Origin: CAIYHK01 sp964638795
GTDB taxonomy: Bacteria > Actinomycetota > Acidimicrobiia > Acidimicrobiales > Ilumatobacteraceae
Assembly: GCA_964638795.1 (NCBI GenBank)
Contig: CAZXAX010000001.1
Coordinates: 1-64,000, forward strand
DNA: 64,000 bases
Direction of reading: 5' to 3'
Shown here: positions 25,529 to 34,937 of the stretch, one piece after another
Layout: the number at the start of each line of letters is the position of its first letter
Position numbering within the stretch: position 1 is the stretch's first letter
Notes under the pieces: model-generated
The model's database searches: none
What the model was told of the DNA's origin: nothing
The model's input: the letters and a program-made list of their open reading frames with translations, nothing else
Made by a program: the position numbers and the translations under genes

Positions 25529-26626
25529 ATGTATCCAGTCGAATTCACAACTGAAGCCACCGATGGAACCGCCCGCGCAGGCACAGCGAAGACCGCACAG
25601 GGCGAATACACAACTCCATGTTTCATGCCGGTTGGAACTCGCGGTGCGATCAAGTATCTGAGTGCAACCGACTACGAAACACTCGGTGCTCAAATCGTTC
25701 TGGGTAACACCTATCACTTGATGCTGCGACCCGGAGCAGACACCGTCGCTGCCTTTGGTGGTCTTGGAAAGTTTGCGGGTTGGAATGGGCTGACCCTCAC
25801 AGATTCCGGCGGATTTCAGGTGTTTTCACTTGATCCAAAAGTGGACGACGATGGTGTTACTTTCAAATCCACTTACGACGGCTCGATGCACCGCTTCACC
25901 GCAGAGATTGCCGTCGATGTGCAGCAAAAACTTGGAGCCACTATTCAGATGGTGCTCGATGTATGTCCAGCGTTGCCAGCGCCAGAGGCCACTGTGCGCC
26001 TTGCGATGCGAAGAACAGCTGAATGGGCAGAGCGTGCACGCGAATCACATTCGCGTGATGATCAGAGCCTGTTTGGAATTGTCCAAGGTGGAATTTCGCC
26101 TGAGTTGCGTACTGAGAGTGCACGCCACACAGCAAGTTTGGAATTTGACGGTTACGGGATCGGTGGCCTAAGCGTTGGTGAATCACGCACCGATATGTTG
26201 CCAGCATTGCGGGCCGCACTCGCAGAGTTGCCAATTAACAGACCCCGCTATTTGATGGGAGTTGGCGACCCAGCATCTCTAGTTGAAGCAGTGGGACTCG
26301 GTGTTGACCAATTCGACTGCGTTTTACAGAGTCGTCTTGGTCGCCACGGAACGGCTCTCACAACGGCAGGCAAAGTGCAGGTCAAGAACGCCAAGTATGC
26401 ACTCTCCGATGACCCAATTGATCCGACATGCGGATGTCAAGTCTGTCTGCGCCACAGCGTTGGCTACTTGCGACACTTATTTCAGGTAGGGGAGCCAACA
26501 GCCATGCGTCTGCTCACCTGGCACAACATCGCTTGGACTCTGGATTTGATGGGGCAAATGAGGGCCGCCATTTTTGCAGGGCAATTTGAGGCTTTGCGCA
26601 GGTCTGTGCTCGAGGTCTGGGGCTAG
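25529..26626 (+). CDS. tgt: tRNA-guanine transglycosylase
   Basis: Exchanges guanine 34 for preQ1 in tRNAs with GUN anticodons. 365 aa TIM barrel. TDSGGFQVFSL carries the catalytic base Asp, VDQFDCV the nucleophile Asp, and CGCQVC...H the zinc site. The stretch after FDCV reads LQSRLGRHG where most enzymes have a PTRN-type segment, a local substitution in the tRNA-contact loop. Its TAG stop is part of the putative yajC -10 box. Confidence 0.95.
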   Translation: MYPVEFTTEATDGTARAGTAKTAQGEYTTPCFMPVGTRGAIKYLSATDYETLGAQIVLGNTYHLMLRPGADTVAAFGGLGKFAGWNGLTLTDSGGFQVFSLDPKVDDDGVTFKSTYDGSMHRFTAEIAVDVQQKLGATIQMVLDVCPALPAPEATVRLAMRRTAEWAERARESHSRDDQSLFGIVQGGISPELRTESARHTASLEFDGYGIGGLSVGESRTDMLPALRAALAELPINRPRYLMGVGDPASLVEAVGLGVDQFDCVLQSRLGRHGTALTTAGKVQVKNAKYALSDDPIDPTCGCQVCLRHSVGYLRHLFQVGEPTAMRLLTWHNIAWTLDLMGQMRAAIFAGQFEALRRSVLEVWG

Positions 26627-26629
26627 GCT
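26624..26629 (+). promoter_or_regulatory. -10 box for yajC-secD-secF (TAGGCT), overlapping the tgt stop
   Basis: TAGGCT ends 9 nt before the yajC ATG; TAG is the tgt stop codon. No Shine-Dalgarno between. Confidence 0.5.
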
Positions 26630-26638
26630 TTCGGGTCT

Positions 26639-26998
26639 ATGTCAACCCTCGTAATTCTCGGTGAAACAACAAACGACAGTGGCGGTAGTGGTTTCGCATC
26701 AATCATTTTCTTTGCCCTCATTTTCGTGGCGATGTACTTCTTACTGCTGCGTCCCCAGCGTCGTCGGATGAAAGAAGCACAGTTGTTGCAAAAGTCGATT
26801 GAGGTCGGTGACGAGGTTCTTTTGACCTCTGGGATCATCGGGTTTATCGATGCGATTGACGGTGATGTGCTTTGGATATCGATTGCAGATGACGTGACGA
26901 TTCGTTGCACTCGTGGGTCGATTGCGCGCAAGATCGACCCAACCGTTGAACCTGCGGGTGGCAATCCTGCGGCTACGGAGTCAGACGACCAAGACTGA
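26639..26998 (+). CDS. yajC: Preprotein translocase accessory subunit YajC
   Basis: Small single-helix membrane partner of SecDF, 119 aa. The membrane segment FASIIFFALIFVAMYFLLL (about 20-38) is followed by the family phrase RPQRRRMKEAQ and the GDEVLLTSGIIG strand. A charged C-terminal tail of about 30 residues follows. Coupled to secD: its TGA overlaps the secD ATG by one base. Confidence 0.94.
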   Translation: MSTLVILGETTNDSGGSGFASIIFFALIFVAMYFLLLRPQRRRMKEAQLLQKSIEVGDEVLLTSGIIGFIDAIDGDVLWISIADDVTIRCTRGSIARKIDPTVEPAGGNPAATESDDQD

Positions 26999-28482
26999 TG
27001 CGTCGTCGACAGATCATCACGCTGATCACGATTCTCGTGGTCGCCTTTGGCTCACTTGCCGCCAACCTCATAGCCGGCAACAGTCCCTCGCTTGGCCTTG
27101 ACCTGCAAGGTGGCGCATCGGTGACCCTTGAGCCACGTGAAAAAGCTGAGAGCGAAGCAATCGACGTGGCCGTTGAAATCATTCGCAAGCGCGTGGACTC
27201 AATTGGTGTGGCTGAACCCGAGATCATTCGCCAAGGTGACACAGTTGTGGTGAACCTGCCTGGTGTTAAGGACCAGGAAAGTGCGTTGAATATCGTGGGT
27301 CGTACCGGTGAAGTGCAGTTGCGTCCCGTGATTGCAATGAGTCTTGGTGACGCAACCACCACGACAACCGCGGCTCCGAGCACCAGCGCACCTGCGGCAT
27401 CCTCAACTCTGCCCAGTGAGACGTCCACTAGTACGACTACTACTACAACTACGACGACAACCACGACCACGACGGTTCCCACCACAACCACCACGTTGCC
27501 TGAAAATGAAGGCGGCGTTGATGCAGCACTACCGGCCGAATTGTCGGACAAAGACGGTTATCTGTATTCACTTGGCCCATCAGGTGGTTCAGGTGAGGTA
27601 TTCAAAAACGATGCCAAAGCAGACATCAGCAGTGGCAGTTGGGTAGTTGTAGTCAGTTTGCGCAGTGGCGCCGAGGGCACCGACAAGTGGAATGCACTTG
27701 CTGCGCAGTGCTTTGATCGCACAGCCAGTTGTCCGAGTGGACAGTTAGCGATCGTCCTTGACGGTTTGGTTATCTCGGCACCCACGGTCCAAGAGCGCCA
27801 GTTCACTGGGGGCAGTGTTCAGATCACGGGCGACTTTAAAGAAAAAGAAGCAAAAGATCTCGCCAAGATCTTGCAGTTTGGTGCCGTGCCTGTGCGCTTT
27901 AACACTCCAACTGCACAGACCGTGTCTGCAACGCTCGGTAAGGACTCGCTGAATGCAGCATTGCTATCGGGCCTAGTAGGCGTGCTGCTGGTCTTGTTGT
28001 TCCTCGTTCTCTATTACGGTCGACTAGCGCTAATTGTGGTTTTGGGTCTCGGGGTCTCGGGCTCGATTTTGTGGAGTGTGATTTCGCTTTTGTCGCAAAC
28101 CAATGGCCTGGCCCTCACACTCTCGGGTGCTGCTGGAATAATTGTGTCAATTGGTGTCACGGTGGACTCTTACGTGGTCTTTTTTGAACGGCTCAAAGAC
28201 GAAGTGCGCTCAGGTAAGACTCTGCGCAATTCAGCACAGCGTGGTTTTGACTCGGCTTGGAAAACGATTTTGGCGGCAGACACCGTGTCATTGCTTGGAG
28301 CCTTGGTGCTTTGGTATCTGACGGTTGGGTCCGTGCGTGGATTTGCGTTCTTCTTGGGGCTCTCCACCTTGTGCGACATGATTGTGGCTTACTACTTCAC
28401 TCGCCCTGCAGTAGTGCTCATCTCAAAAGCTGGATTTATGAACCGTGGCAAGCAATTCGGTATTGAGGCGGCAACATCATGA
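26998..28482 (+). CDS. secD: Protein translocase subunit SecD with Thr-rich insert
   Basis: Proton-driven helper that pulls exported proteins through SecYEG from the outer membrane face. 494 aa. N-terminal helix, first external domain with LGLDLQGGASVTLEP, then a threonine/serine-rich insert (about residues 118-165, with about 16 threonines in succession), rest of the external domain (LVISAPTVQERQFTGGSVQITG), and five C-terminal helices with GLVGVLLVLLFLVLYYG and VTVDSYVVFFERLKDE. Actinobacterial SecD proteins often carry flexible linkers here. ATGA overlap with secF. Confidence 0.95.
   Translation: MRRRQIITLITILVVAFGSLAANLIAGNSPSLGLDLQGGASVTLEPREKAESEAIDVAVEIIRKRVDSIGVAEPEIIRQGDTVVVNLPGVKDQESALNIVGRTGEVQLRPVIAMSLGDATTTTTAAPSTSAPAASSTLPSETSTSTTTTTTTTTTTTTTVPTTTTTLPENEGGVDAALPAELSDKDGYLYSLGPSGGSGEVFKNDAKADISSGSWVVVVSLRSGAEGTDKWNALAAQCFDRTASCPSGQLAIVLDGLVISAPTVQERQFTGGSVQITGDFKEKEAKDLAKILQFGAVPVRFNTPTAQTVSATLGKDSLNAALLSGLVGVLLVLLFLVLYYGRLALIVVLGLGVSGSILWSVISLLSQTNGLALTLSGAAGIIVSIGVTVDSYVVFFERLKDEVRSGKTLRNSAQRGFDSAWKTILAADTVSLLGALVLWYLTVGSVRGFAFFLGLSTLCDMIVAYYFTRPAVVLISKAGFMNRGKQFGIEAATS
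27355..27500 (+). repeat. Thr-codon low-complexity tract inside secD
   Basis: Runs of ACN codons (acg, aca, act, acc mixed) encode a poly-threonine linker in the external domain of SecD. The varied third bases show selection on the protein rather than a simple DNA repeat expansion. Confidence 0.85.
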
Positions 28483-29651
28483 GTGATGCAATGAACGAAG
28501 AATTTGGCACAGTGCGTCGCTCAATCTGGTCTCGTCTGTATCACGGTGAGACAACATTCGATTTCGTAGGCAAACGCTGGTACGGATTCGGTTTGTCGTT
28601 GATCGTGATTGTGTTGACACTCGTATCACTGTTCACGAAGGGTTTGAATCTAGGAATCGACTTCGAGGGTGGTGTTGCATGGGAAGTTCCTGCAAAGACA
28701 CTCACAATCGATGGCGCAAAAGCGGTCCTTGAGGAAAATGGAATTAATGCCGACCAAGCAAAGGTGCAAACCCTTTCTGGATCTGATGGCGATCGCTTGC
28801 GTATTCAAGTTGGAGACCAACCCGAAGATGTTGCCGCCAAAGTTCAAGAAGGGTTAGCTAAAGCTGCCAGCGAAGGCGGCACTGAAGTCAGTGTTTCTGA
28901 GGTATCCCGGGCCGCGGTCAGCTCGTCGTGGGGTAGAAGTATCACCGAGAAGGCGATCCGAGCGCTGATTGTGTTCTTTGTTTTGGTGTCGCTCTATATC
29001 GCTTGGCGTTTTGAATGGCGTATGGCGATCTCGGCAATCGTGGCAATGGCTCATGACGTTCTGGTGTCCGTGGGCGTTTACTCGATACTCGGCTTTGAAG
29101 TCACTCCTGCAACCGTGGTCGCGTTCCTTACCATCCTTGGATTCTCGCTCTACGACACCATCGTGGTGTTTGACAAGGTGCATGAGAATGCAAAGCGATT
29201 CTCAGGGGCCAAAGTCTCATATGCGGATATCACGAATTTGTCAATGAATCAGGTTTTGATGCGTTCGCTTAACACTTCGTTGGCGGCGGTGTTGCCTGTG
29301 CTGTCGTTGTTGATCTTGGGTTCGGGAGTGATGGGTGCGGTGGCGTTGCGGGAGTTCGCACTTGCCTTGCTTGTAGGTATGGCCACTGGTGCTTACTCGT
29401 CGATTTATATCGCTACCCCACTGGTCTGCATCCTGAAGGAGCGCTCAGGCAAATACGCCGCTCTCCGCGGCGAACGCTCATTGGGTGAAGATATGACTCG
29501 ACTCGCAGTTGTTGGAACCGCTTCACGCCATCGCAACGAGCCAAAGGTTATTGAGCGCAGTCCTCGTGAGACTCAGTCGGCGGCCAGTTCCACGCTGGTT
29601 GAAGCTGCACTCACGCACCCCCCACGGCCACGAAAGAAGAAGCGCCGCTAG
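28479..29651 (+). CDS. secF: Protein translocase subunit SecF
   Basis: Partner of SecD, 390 aa. Opens with the FDFVGKRWYGFGLSLIV helix, then LGIDFEGGVAWEV, external domain, and the helices LIVFFVLVSLYIAWRFEWRMAI, LTILGFSLYDTIVVFDKV and LSLLILGSGVMGAVALREFALALLVG (quoted in parts). A 60-residue cytoplasmic tail ending in a basic cluster (RKKKRR) extends beyond the usual end. Its TAG stop starts the putative rel -10 box. Confidence 0.95.
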   Translation: MSDAMNEEFGTVRRSIWSRLYHGETTFDFVGKRWYGFGLSLIVIVLTLVSLFTKGLNLGIDFEGGVAWEVPAKTLTIDGAKAVLEENGINADQAKVQTLSGSDGDRLRIQVGDQPEDVAAKVQEGLAKAASEGGTEVSVSEVSRAAVSSSWGRSITEKAIRALIVFFVLVSLYIAWRFEWRMAISAIVAMAHDVLVSVGVYSILGFEVTPATVVAFLTILGFSLYDTIVVFDKVHENAKRFSGAKVSYADITNLSMNQVLMRSLNTSLAAVLPVLSLLILGSGVMGAVALREFALALLVGMATGAYSSIYIATPLVCILKERSGKYAALRGERSLGEDMTRLAVVGTASRHRNEPKVIERSPRETQSAASSTLVEAALTHPPRPRKKKRR

Positions 29652-29654
29652 GCT
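29649..29654 (+). promoter_or_regulatory. -10 box for rel (TAGGCT), overlapping the secF stop
   Basis: TAGGCT ends 6 nt before the rel ATG and its TAG is the secF stop codon. No ribosome site in the 6-nt gap, so a leaderless mRNA is the simplest reading. Confidence 0.5.
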
Positions 29655-29660
29655 CATGTC

Positions 29661-31868
29661 ATGGCCACAGCGGACCGCGTACTCCCATGGAGGCGAGTCA
29701 ACGCAGCGCCCCAAGAGGACCTCGCTCCACTAATCGCTAGTTATCGTCGCCGTCATCCGAAGGCAAATGTCCAGGTGATTACGCGCGCTTATGAGAGTGC
29801 TCGAACCGCCCACCGTGATCAAACGCGATCAAGCGGTGAGTCCTACATCAACCATCCACTCGCTGTTGCTCGTATCGTTGCCGAACTCGGGCTGGATGAA
29901 ACGACCATTGCTGCTGCGCTGCTGCACGATGCGGTTGAGGACACTGAACTCACAATTGAACAAGTTCAGCAGGAATTTGGTGCTGAGGTCGCCTCAATTG
30001 TTGACGGTGTTACCAAACTCGATCGGTTGCAGTTCGACTCACGCGAGGCCCAGCAAGCAGCAACGATGCGCAAGATGCTCGTTGCAATGGCGCGTGATCT
30101 TCGAGTGTTGATCATCAAACTCGCCGACCGTCTACACAACATGCGAACCATTGCAGCAATGCCAGCGGATAAGCAACGACGCATTGCTCAAGAAACCATG
30201 GACATCTATGCGCCATTGGCTCATCGATTGGGGATGCAGGAACTGAAACAGCAACTCGAAGACCTGTCGTTTGCGGCCCTATTCCCCAAGCGCTACTCCG
30301 AACTTGACAATCTCGTGTTCACTAGAACGCCGGAGCGTGACGTTTATCTAGCGAGCATGATTGCCGAGATTCAATCACGGCTTAACTCATTGCGAATCAC
30401 TGCCGAGGTCACGGGTCGCGGAAAGCACATGTGGAGCATCTACGAAAAGATGGTGCAGCGAGGCAAAGAATTTGATGAGATCTTTGACCTTGTGGCGGTA
30501 CGAATCATCGTGGATTCGGTGAAGGATTGTTATGGGGCACTGGGATGCATCCACGGTCAGTGGAAGCCGGTGGTGGGTCGGTTTAAGGACTACATCGCAA
30601 TGCCCAAGTTCAATCTCTACCAGTCACTCCACACCACGGTCATTGGCCCCCAAGGCAAGCCACTGGAAGTTCAGATCCGCACTCGAGACATGCACAATCG
30701 GGCTGAATGGGGTGTCGCTGCTCACTGGTCCTACAAGGAAGGGTCAGGCGGTGAAATTGATTGGCTGGATCGCATCGTTGATTGGCAGACCGACCTAGAT
30801 GATCCAACCCAGTTCCTCGAAGACCTGCGGACCGACCTCGATCAGGACGAACTTTTTGTATTCACTCCGAAAGGTCGAGTCATTTCGCTGCCTATTGGTG
30901 GGACCCCAGTTGATTTTGCGTACGCCGTTCACACCGAGGTTGGTCACAAGTGCGCGGGAGCAAAAGTTAACGGTCGGTTGGTGGCTCTCGACACGGTCTT
31001 GCAATCGGGTGACACATGCGAGATCGTCACTGCAAAAGACGACACAATCGGACCTTCGGCGGATTGGTTGGGTTTTGTGAAGTCGCCGCGCGCGAAGAAC
31101 AAGATCAAGCAGTGGTTCTCGCGGGAACGCCGAGACGAGATGATTGAACGCGGTATGGACGCTCTCAACAAAGAGTTCCGCCGCCTTTCGCTTCCATTGC
31201 ACACGATCTGGGACTCTGACGCACTGGCGACCGAAGTTGCCGAAGCGAAATTCAGCGACATCGATGCGCTCTTGGTGAGCATCGGTGAGGGTCAGACGTC
31301 GGCACGAGCTGTAGCGCAACGAATATTCAAGCGGATGAGTGGCGGCGATGATGAAGAGCAGATCTCTATCGCGCGTCCAACTGATGGTGCTCCGCGTCGG
31401 CGTCGGCAGTCCGCCGGCGTGCATGTGGACGGAATAGACGATGTGTTGGTGCGACTTTCGCGATGCTGTACTCCTGTGCCCGGTGACGAGATTGTTGGTT
31501 TTGTCACTAAGGGCAGAGGGGTGAGTGTCCACCGAGCCGACTGTGCGAACGCCGTTCAGTTGCAGGCGGATATATCAGTCCGCATGATTGAAGTTGAATG
31601 GTCGCGCGAACGCTACGACACCACTTTCCGTGCCGGTGTCGAGGTGGTTGCGTTGGATCGTTCGCGTCTCTTGCGTGATGTGGCGAATGCAATCTCTGAG
31701 TCGCATGTGAACATCGTTGCGTGCTCCACCCATACGGGCGGGGATCGTGTCGCCAAAATGCGTTTTGAGTTCGAACTCGCCGATCCGAGCTACCTTGCCG
31801 GAATCCTGCGCACCATCAAGTCCATTGATGGCGTATATGACGCATATCGAATAGTCCCAGGGCGCTGA
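29661..31868 (+). CDS. rel: Bifunctional (p)ppGpp synthetase/hydrolase Rel
   Basis: Makes and degrades the stringent-response alarmone. 735 aa: HD hydrolase (H89-D90 in ALLHDAVEDT), synthetase, TGS (about 395-455), zinc-finger/helical part with SRCCTPVPGDEI, and C-terminal ACT. The synthetase motif is RFKDYIAMPK, i.e. the RXKD form that marks bifunctional Rel rather than the EXDD form of synthetase-only RelA. Both active sites look intact. Single Rel proteins are usual in actinobacteria. Confidence 0.95.
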   Translation: MATADRVLPWRRVNAAPQEDLAPLIASYRRRHPKANVQVITRAYESARTAHRDQTRSSGESYINHPLAVARIVAELGLDETTIAAALLHDAVEDTELTIEQVQQEFGAEVASIVDGVTKLDRLQFDSREAQQAATMRKMLVAMARDLRVLIIKLADRLHNMRTIAAMPADKQRRIAQETMDIYAPLAHRLGMQELKQQLEDLSFAALFPKRYSELDNLVFTRTPERDVYLASMIAEIQSRLNSLRITAEVTGRGKHMWSIYEKMVQRGKEFDEIFDLVAVRIIVDSVKDCYGALGCIHGQWKPVVGRFKDYIAMPKFNLYQSLHTTVIGPQGKPLEVQIRTRDMHNRAEWGVAAHWSYKEGSGGEIDWLDRIVDWQTDLDDPTQFLEDLRTDLDQDELFVFTPKGRVISLPIGGTPVDFAYAVHTEVGHKCAGAKVNGRLVALDTVLQSGDTCEIVTAKDDTIGPSADWLGFVKSPRAKNKIKQWFSRERRDEMIERGMDALNKEFRRLSLPLHTIWDSDALATEVAEAKFSDIDALLVSIGEGQTSARAVAQRIFKRMSGGDDEEQISIARPTDGAPRRRRQSAGVHVDGIDDVLVRLSRCCTPVPGDEIVGFVTKGRGVSVHRADCANAVQLQADISVRMIEVEWSRERYDTTFRAGVEVVALDRSRLLRDVANAISESHVNIVACSTHTGGDRVAKMRFEFELADPSYLAGILRTIKSIDGVYDAYRIVPGR

Positions 31869-31881
31869 GTAGCCCAGCGTC

Positions 31882-31887
31882 TAGCCT
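31882..31887 (+). promoter_or_regulatory. Candidate -10 box for hisS (TAGCCT)
   Basis: In the 58-bp rel-hisS spacer TAGCCT lies 39 nt before the hisS ATG, leaving a short leader with a weak GGAAA site. Same hexamer as other promoters here but not leaderless. Confidence 0.3.
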
Positions 31888-31926
31888 TGGTCGGCGTGGG
31901 ATGTGTTCCGTACTTGGAAATGATTA

Positions 31927-33177
31927 ATGGCTGAGTTCCAGACCAGCCCGGGCACCCGCGACATCTTGCACCCTGATTCGGCTCGCTGGCGCGCGTTTAG
32001 CGCACGATTTGCTGCCGCTGCAGAGGCCGCTGGTTTTCACCAGATAATTCCCCCGATGTTTGAAGATCTCGGCGTTTTCCAGCGTCTCGGTGAAGTCACG
32101 GATGTTGTGACCAAAGAGATGTATGACTTCATGGACAAAGGCGGGCGCCATGTTGCCTTACGTCCCGAGCACACCGCGTCAGTTTGTCGGGCATTTGTCC
32201 AGCATCGTCCCACGTTGCCGTGGCTCGTTTGGTATGCCGGCCCAAACTTTCGTTATGAAAAAGCACAGCAGGGCCGCTATCGACAGTTCGATCAAGTAGG
32301 GGTGGAAGCGCTCGGGTCCAACGATCCGTGGCTTGATGCAGAGATCATTGCGCTTGGATGGAATTTCTTTGCCGGACTCGGACTCAACGGCGTGAAGCTC
32401 GTGATGAACAGCCTCGGTGACAGTGGAGACCGTGAGCGCTATGTCGAAGTGCTGCGGTCTTATCTATCGGCCAACAGTGGGGGACTCAGTAAAGAAAGTC
32501 TTGAAACTCTGTCGCGCAATCCTTTGCGAGTCCTCGATTCCAAACGTGAACAGGATGCGCCAATTGTTGCTGGTGCTCCAAGTATCAGCGAGTCGTTGAG
32601 CGATGCAGCCAAAGAGCACTTCGCCACAGTGTTGAAAGGTCTTGATGCGCTCGGCGTACCGTTCACGGTTAATGATCGACTCGTTCGCGGTCTTGACTAC
32701 TACCGGCGAACCACTTTTGAATATGTGTCAACTGCCCTAGATTCAGCACAGAATGCGATCGGTGGTGGTGGTCGTTATGACGGGCTGGTGGAAGATTTGG
32801 GAGGCCCCGCAACTCCCGGCATCGGCTTTGCCCTTGGGTTAGACCGCACGCTTTTGGCCTGCGATGCAGAGGGCGTTTTCTCAGCCCCAATTGTTGGCAC
32901 TGACGTATTCGTGGTTGACACCACTGGCGGGGCTAACGCCACATCCATAGCCGCCGCACTTCGTAATGCTGGTCACACAGTTGCCAGAGCGTACGACTCT
33001 CGCAGCATGAAGTCGCAGATGAAACAGGCTGATAAGTCGGGGGCGAAAGTGACCTTAATAGTCGGTGAGTCCGAGGCTGAGACCAATACTGTGATTGTGC
33101 GCTCGATGGCCGATGGGGCTCAGCGCAGTGTCTCGCGAGATTCACTAATTGAAGAATTGAAGAAGGATTTCAAATGA
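31927..33177 (+). CDS. hisS: Histidyl-tRNA synthetase
   Basis: Charges tRNA-His. 416 aa class II enzyme: PGTRDILHPDSARW at the N terminus, motif 2 GPNFRYEKAQQGRYRQFDQ, the HisRS-specific LVRGLDYYRRTTFE and GGGGRYDGL, and a C-terminal anticodon domain. Coupled to aspS by an ATGA overlap, the hisS-aspS pair being common. No T-box leader. Confidence 0.96.
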   Translation: MAEFQTSPGTRDILHPDSARWRAFSARFAAAAEAAGFHQIIPPMFEDLGVFQRLGEVTDVVTKEMYDFMDKGGRHVALRPEHTASVCRAFVQHRPTLPWLVWYAGPNFRYEKAQQGRYRQFDQVGVEALGSNDPWLDAEIIALGWNFFAGLGLNGVKLVMNSLGDSGDRERYVEVLRSYLSANSGGLSKESLETLSRNPLRVLDSKREQDAPIVAGAPSISESLSDAAKEHFATVLKGLDALGVPFTVNDRLVRGLDYYRRTTFEYVSTALDSAQNAIGGGGRYDGLVEDLGGPATPGIGFALGLDRTLLACDAEGVFSAPIVGTDVFVVDTTGGANATSIAAALRNAGHTVARAYDSRSMKSQMKQADKSGAKVTLIVGESEAETNTVIVRSMADGAQRSVSRDSLIEELKKDFK

Positions 33178-34937
33178 GCAAGACCGGTCTGCGAACCCAC
33201 CTCTGCGGGCAGCTGAGGGCATCAGATGTGGGTACCACAGTCACTGTCTGTGGCTGGGTCGGGAAGCGCCGCGAACACGGTGAACACTTAGCTTTTGTGG
33301 ATCTCCGTGACCACTCTGGTGTCTTGCAATGCGTGGTGGATAACTCGGTCGATGTTCGCAGTGAATACGTGGTGCGAATCACTGGAACTGTACGCGCACG
33401 ACCTGAAGGAACTATCAATTCGTCGTTAGTGACCGGCGAGATTGAAATCGGCGACTGCGCAGTTGAAATTCTCAACGCAGCCGAACCGCCGCCGTTCCCG
33501 ATCGACCAACGAGCCGATGATGTTGATGAGAACATTCGTCTTAGGTATCGCTATCTAGATATTCGTCGTGAACGCATGCAGCGCAACATCCGTGTCCGCG
33601 CTGCGGTCAACTCTGCGATTCGGGCCGCCATGGAGCGCCAGAACTTTGTCGAGGTCGAGACACCGTTTTTGATGCCTTCAACACCAGAAGGTGCACGAGA
33701 GTTTCTTGTGCCTTCGCGTAAAGAGCCGGGTTCGTTCTATGCCTTGCCACAATCGCCACAACTTTGGAAGCAGTTGTTGATGGTGGCTGGGATGGACCGC
33801 TATTACCAAATAGCAAGATGCTTGCGTGATGAGGACCTGCGCGCCGATCGTCAGTACGAATTCATGCAGCTGGATGCGGAAATGTCCTTTGTTACGCAAG
33901 ATGATGTGCTCGCAGCCATCAGTGAAGCGGTTATGTCTGCCGCCGAGGCCGTCACGGGTGAGCGCCCCCCCGAAATTCAGCGGATCACTTGGCGTGAAGC
34001 AATGGAGCGATTCGGTGTTGACAAGCCTGACCTGCGTTTTGGTCTTGAACTGATTGAGTTGACACAGATTTTTGCATCCACCGAATTCAAAGCGTTCTCA
34101 ACTGCTGAATCAATCAAAGGTCTGTGTGTGCGTGCAGGGGAGTACCCCGATACCGCAGCGGCGGGACGCAATCGACTCGATGCTCTGACTGATCGTGCCA
34201 AAAAACTAGGAGCAAAGGGTCTGGTGTGGATGCGTGTACAGGCCGGGGGTCAACTCGATTCGCCAGTGGCAAAGTTCTTGTCCGAAACAGAGATTGCCGC
34301 TCTGTTGACTGCAACGGGTGCTGTTGAGGGTGATCTAATTCTCATGGTTGCCGATTCCTGGCACAACGCATGTGAGGTTCTGGGTCAGTTACGAAACGAC
34401 ATCGGACGCCCACCGGTTCACGAGGGCCCTTATCGGTATGTATGGGTGGTTGACTTCCCGTTGTTCGTCGGAGTCGACCCCGTTTCTGGCAAGCCCAAAC
34501 CGGGGCACCACCCGTTCTGTCACCCGCATCCTGATGACCTAGACAAATTTGAAACCGATCCGCTGTCCGTGCGAGCGCTCGCTTATGACCTCGTTCTTAA
34601 TGGTTGGGAGCTCGGTTCGGGTTCGATTCGGATTCACGAGCCGGAGCTTCAGCGACAGGTGTTCAACCGACTCGGCATTTCAGACGAGGAAGCGGATCGT
34701 CGATTTGGGTTCTTCCTTCAGCCCTTCAAATACGGTGCACCGCCCCATGGTGGTTTTGCATTCGGAATTGACCGGCTCACGGCGATACTCGCAGGCGAAG
34801 AGAACATTCGTGAAGTGATTGCCTTTCCAAAAACGCAGTCGGGTCTCGATCCAATGACCAACGCACCCACGCAGATTGATGCCAAACAGTTGGCCGAGCT
34901 AGGTCTGCGTCCGTTGCCGCCGCCCAGCAACGCCTAA
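33174..34937 (+). CDS. aspS: Aspartyl-tRNA synthetase
   Basis: Charges tRNA-Asp (and perhaps tRNA-Asn, as in actinobacteria with GatCAB; not determinable here). 587 aa bacterial-type enzyme: N-terminal OB anticodon domain with VCGWVGKRREHGEHLAFVDL, catalytic domain with RYLDIRRERMQRN, FVEVETPFL, IARCLRDEDLRADRQYEF, the bacterial GAD insertion, and PPHGGFAFGIDR near the end. rarA starts on the base after its stop. Confidence 0.96.
   Translation: MSKTGLRTHLCGQLRASDVGTTVTVCGWVGKRREHGEHLAFVDLRDHSGVLQCVVDNSVDVRSEYVVRITGTVRARPEGTINSSLVTGEIEIGDCAVEILNAAEPPPFPIDQRADDVDENIRLRYRYLDIRRERMQRNIRVRAAVNSAIRAAMERQNFVEVETPFLMPSTPEGAREFLVPSRKEPGSFYALPQSPQLWKQLLMVAGMDRYYQIARCLRDEDLRADRQYEFMQLDAEMSFVTQDDVLAAISEAVMSAAEAVTGERPPEIQRITWREAMERFGVDKPDLRFGLELIELTQIFASTEFKAFSTAESIKGLCVRAGEYPDTAAAGRNRLDALTDRAKKLGAKGLVWMRVQAGGQLDSPVAKFLSETEIAALLTATGAVEGDLILMVADSWHNACEVLGQLRNDIGRPPVHEGPYRYVWVVDFPLFVGVDPVSGKPKPGHHPFCHPHPDDLDKFETDPLSVRALAYDLVLNGWELGSGSIRIHEPELQRQVFNRLGISDEEADRRFGFFLQPFKYGAPPHGGFAFGIDRLTAILAGEENIREVIAFPKTQSGLDPMTNAPTQIDAKQLAELGLRPLPPPSNA

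Noticed and set aside
27355..27500. Tandem DNA repeat or CRISPR-like array
   Set aside because: Irregular codon-level threonine run inside secD, without fixed-length units or spacers.
26973..27551. 192-codon - strand frame with a valine run
   Set aside because: The valine run is just the reverse of the SecD threonine codons.
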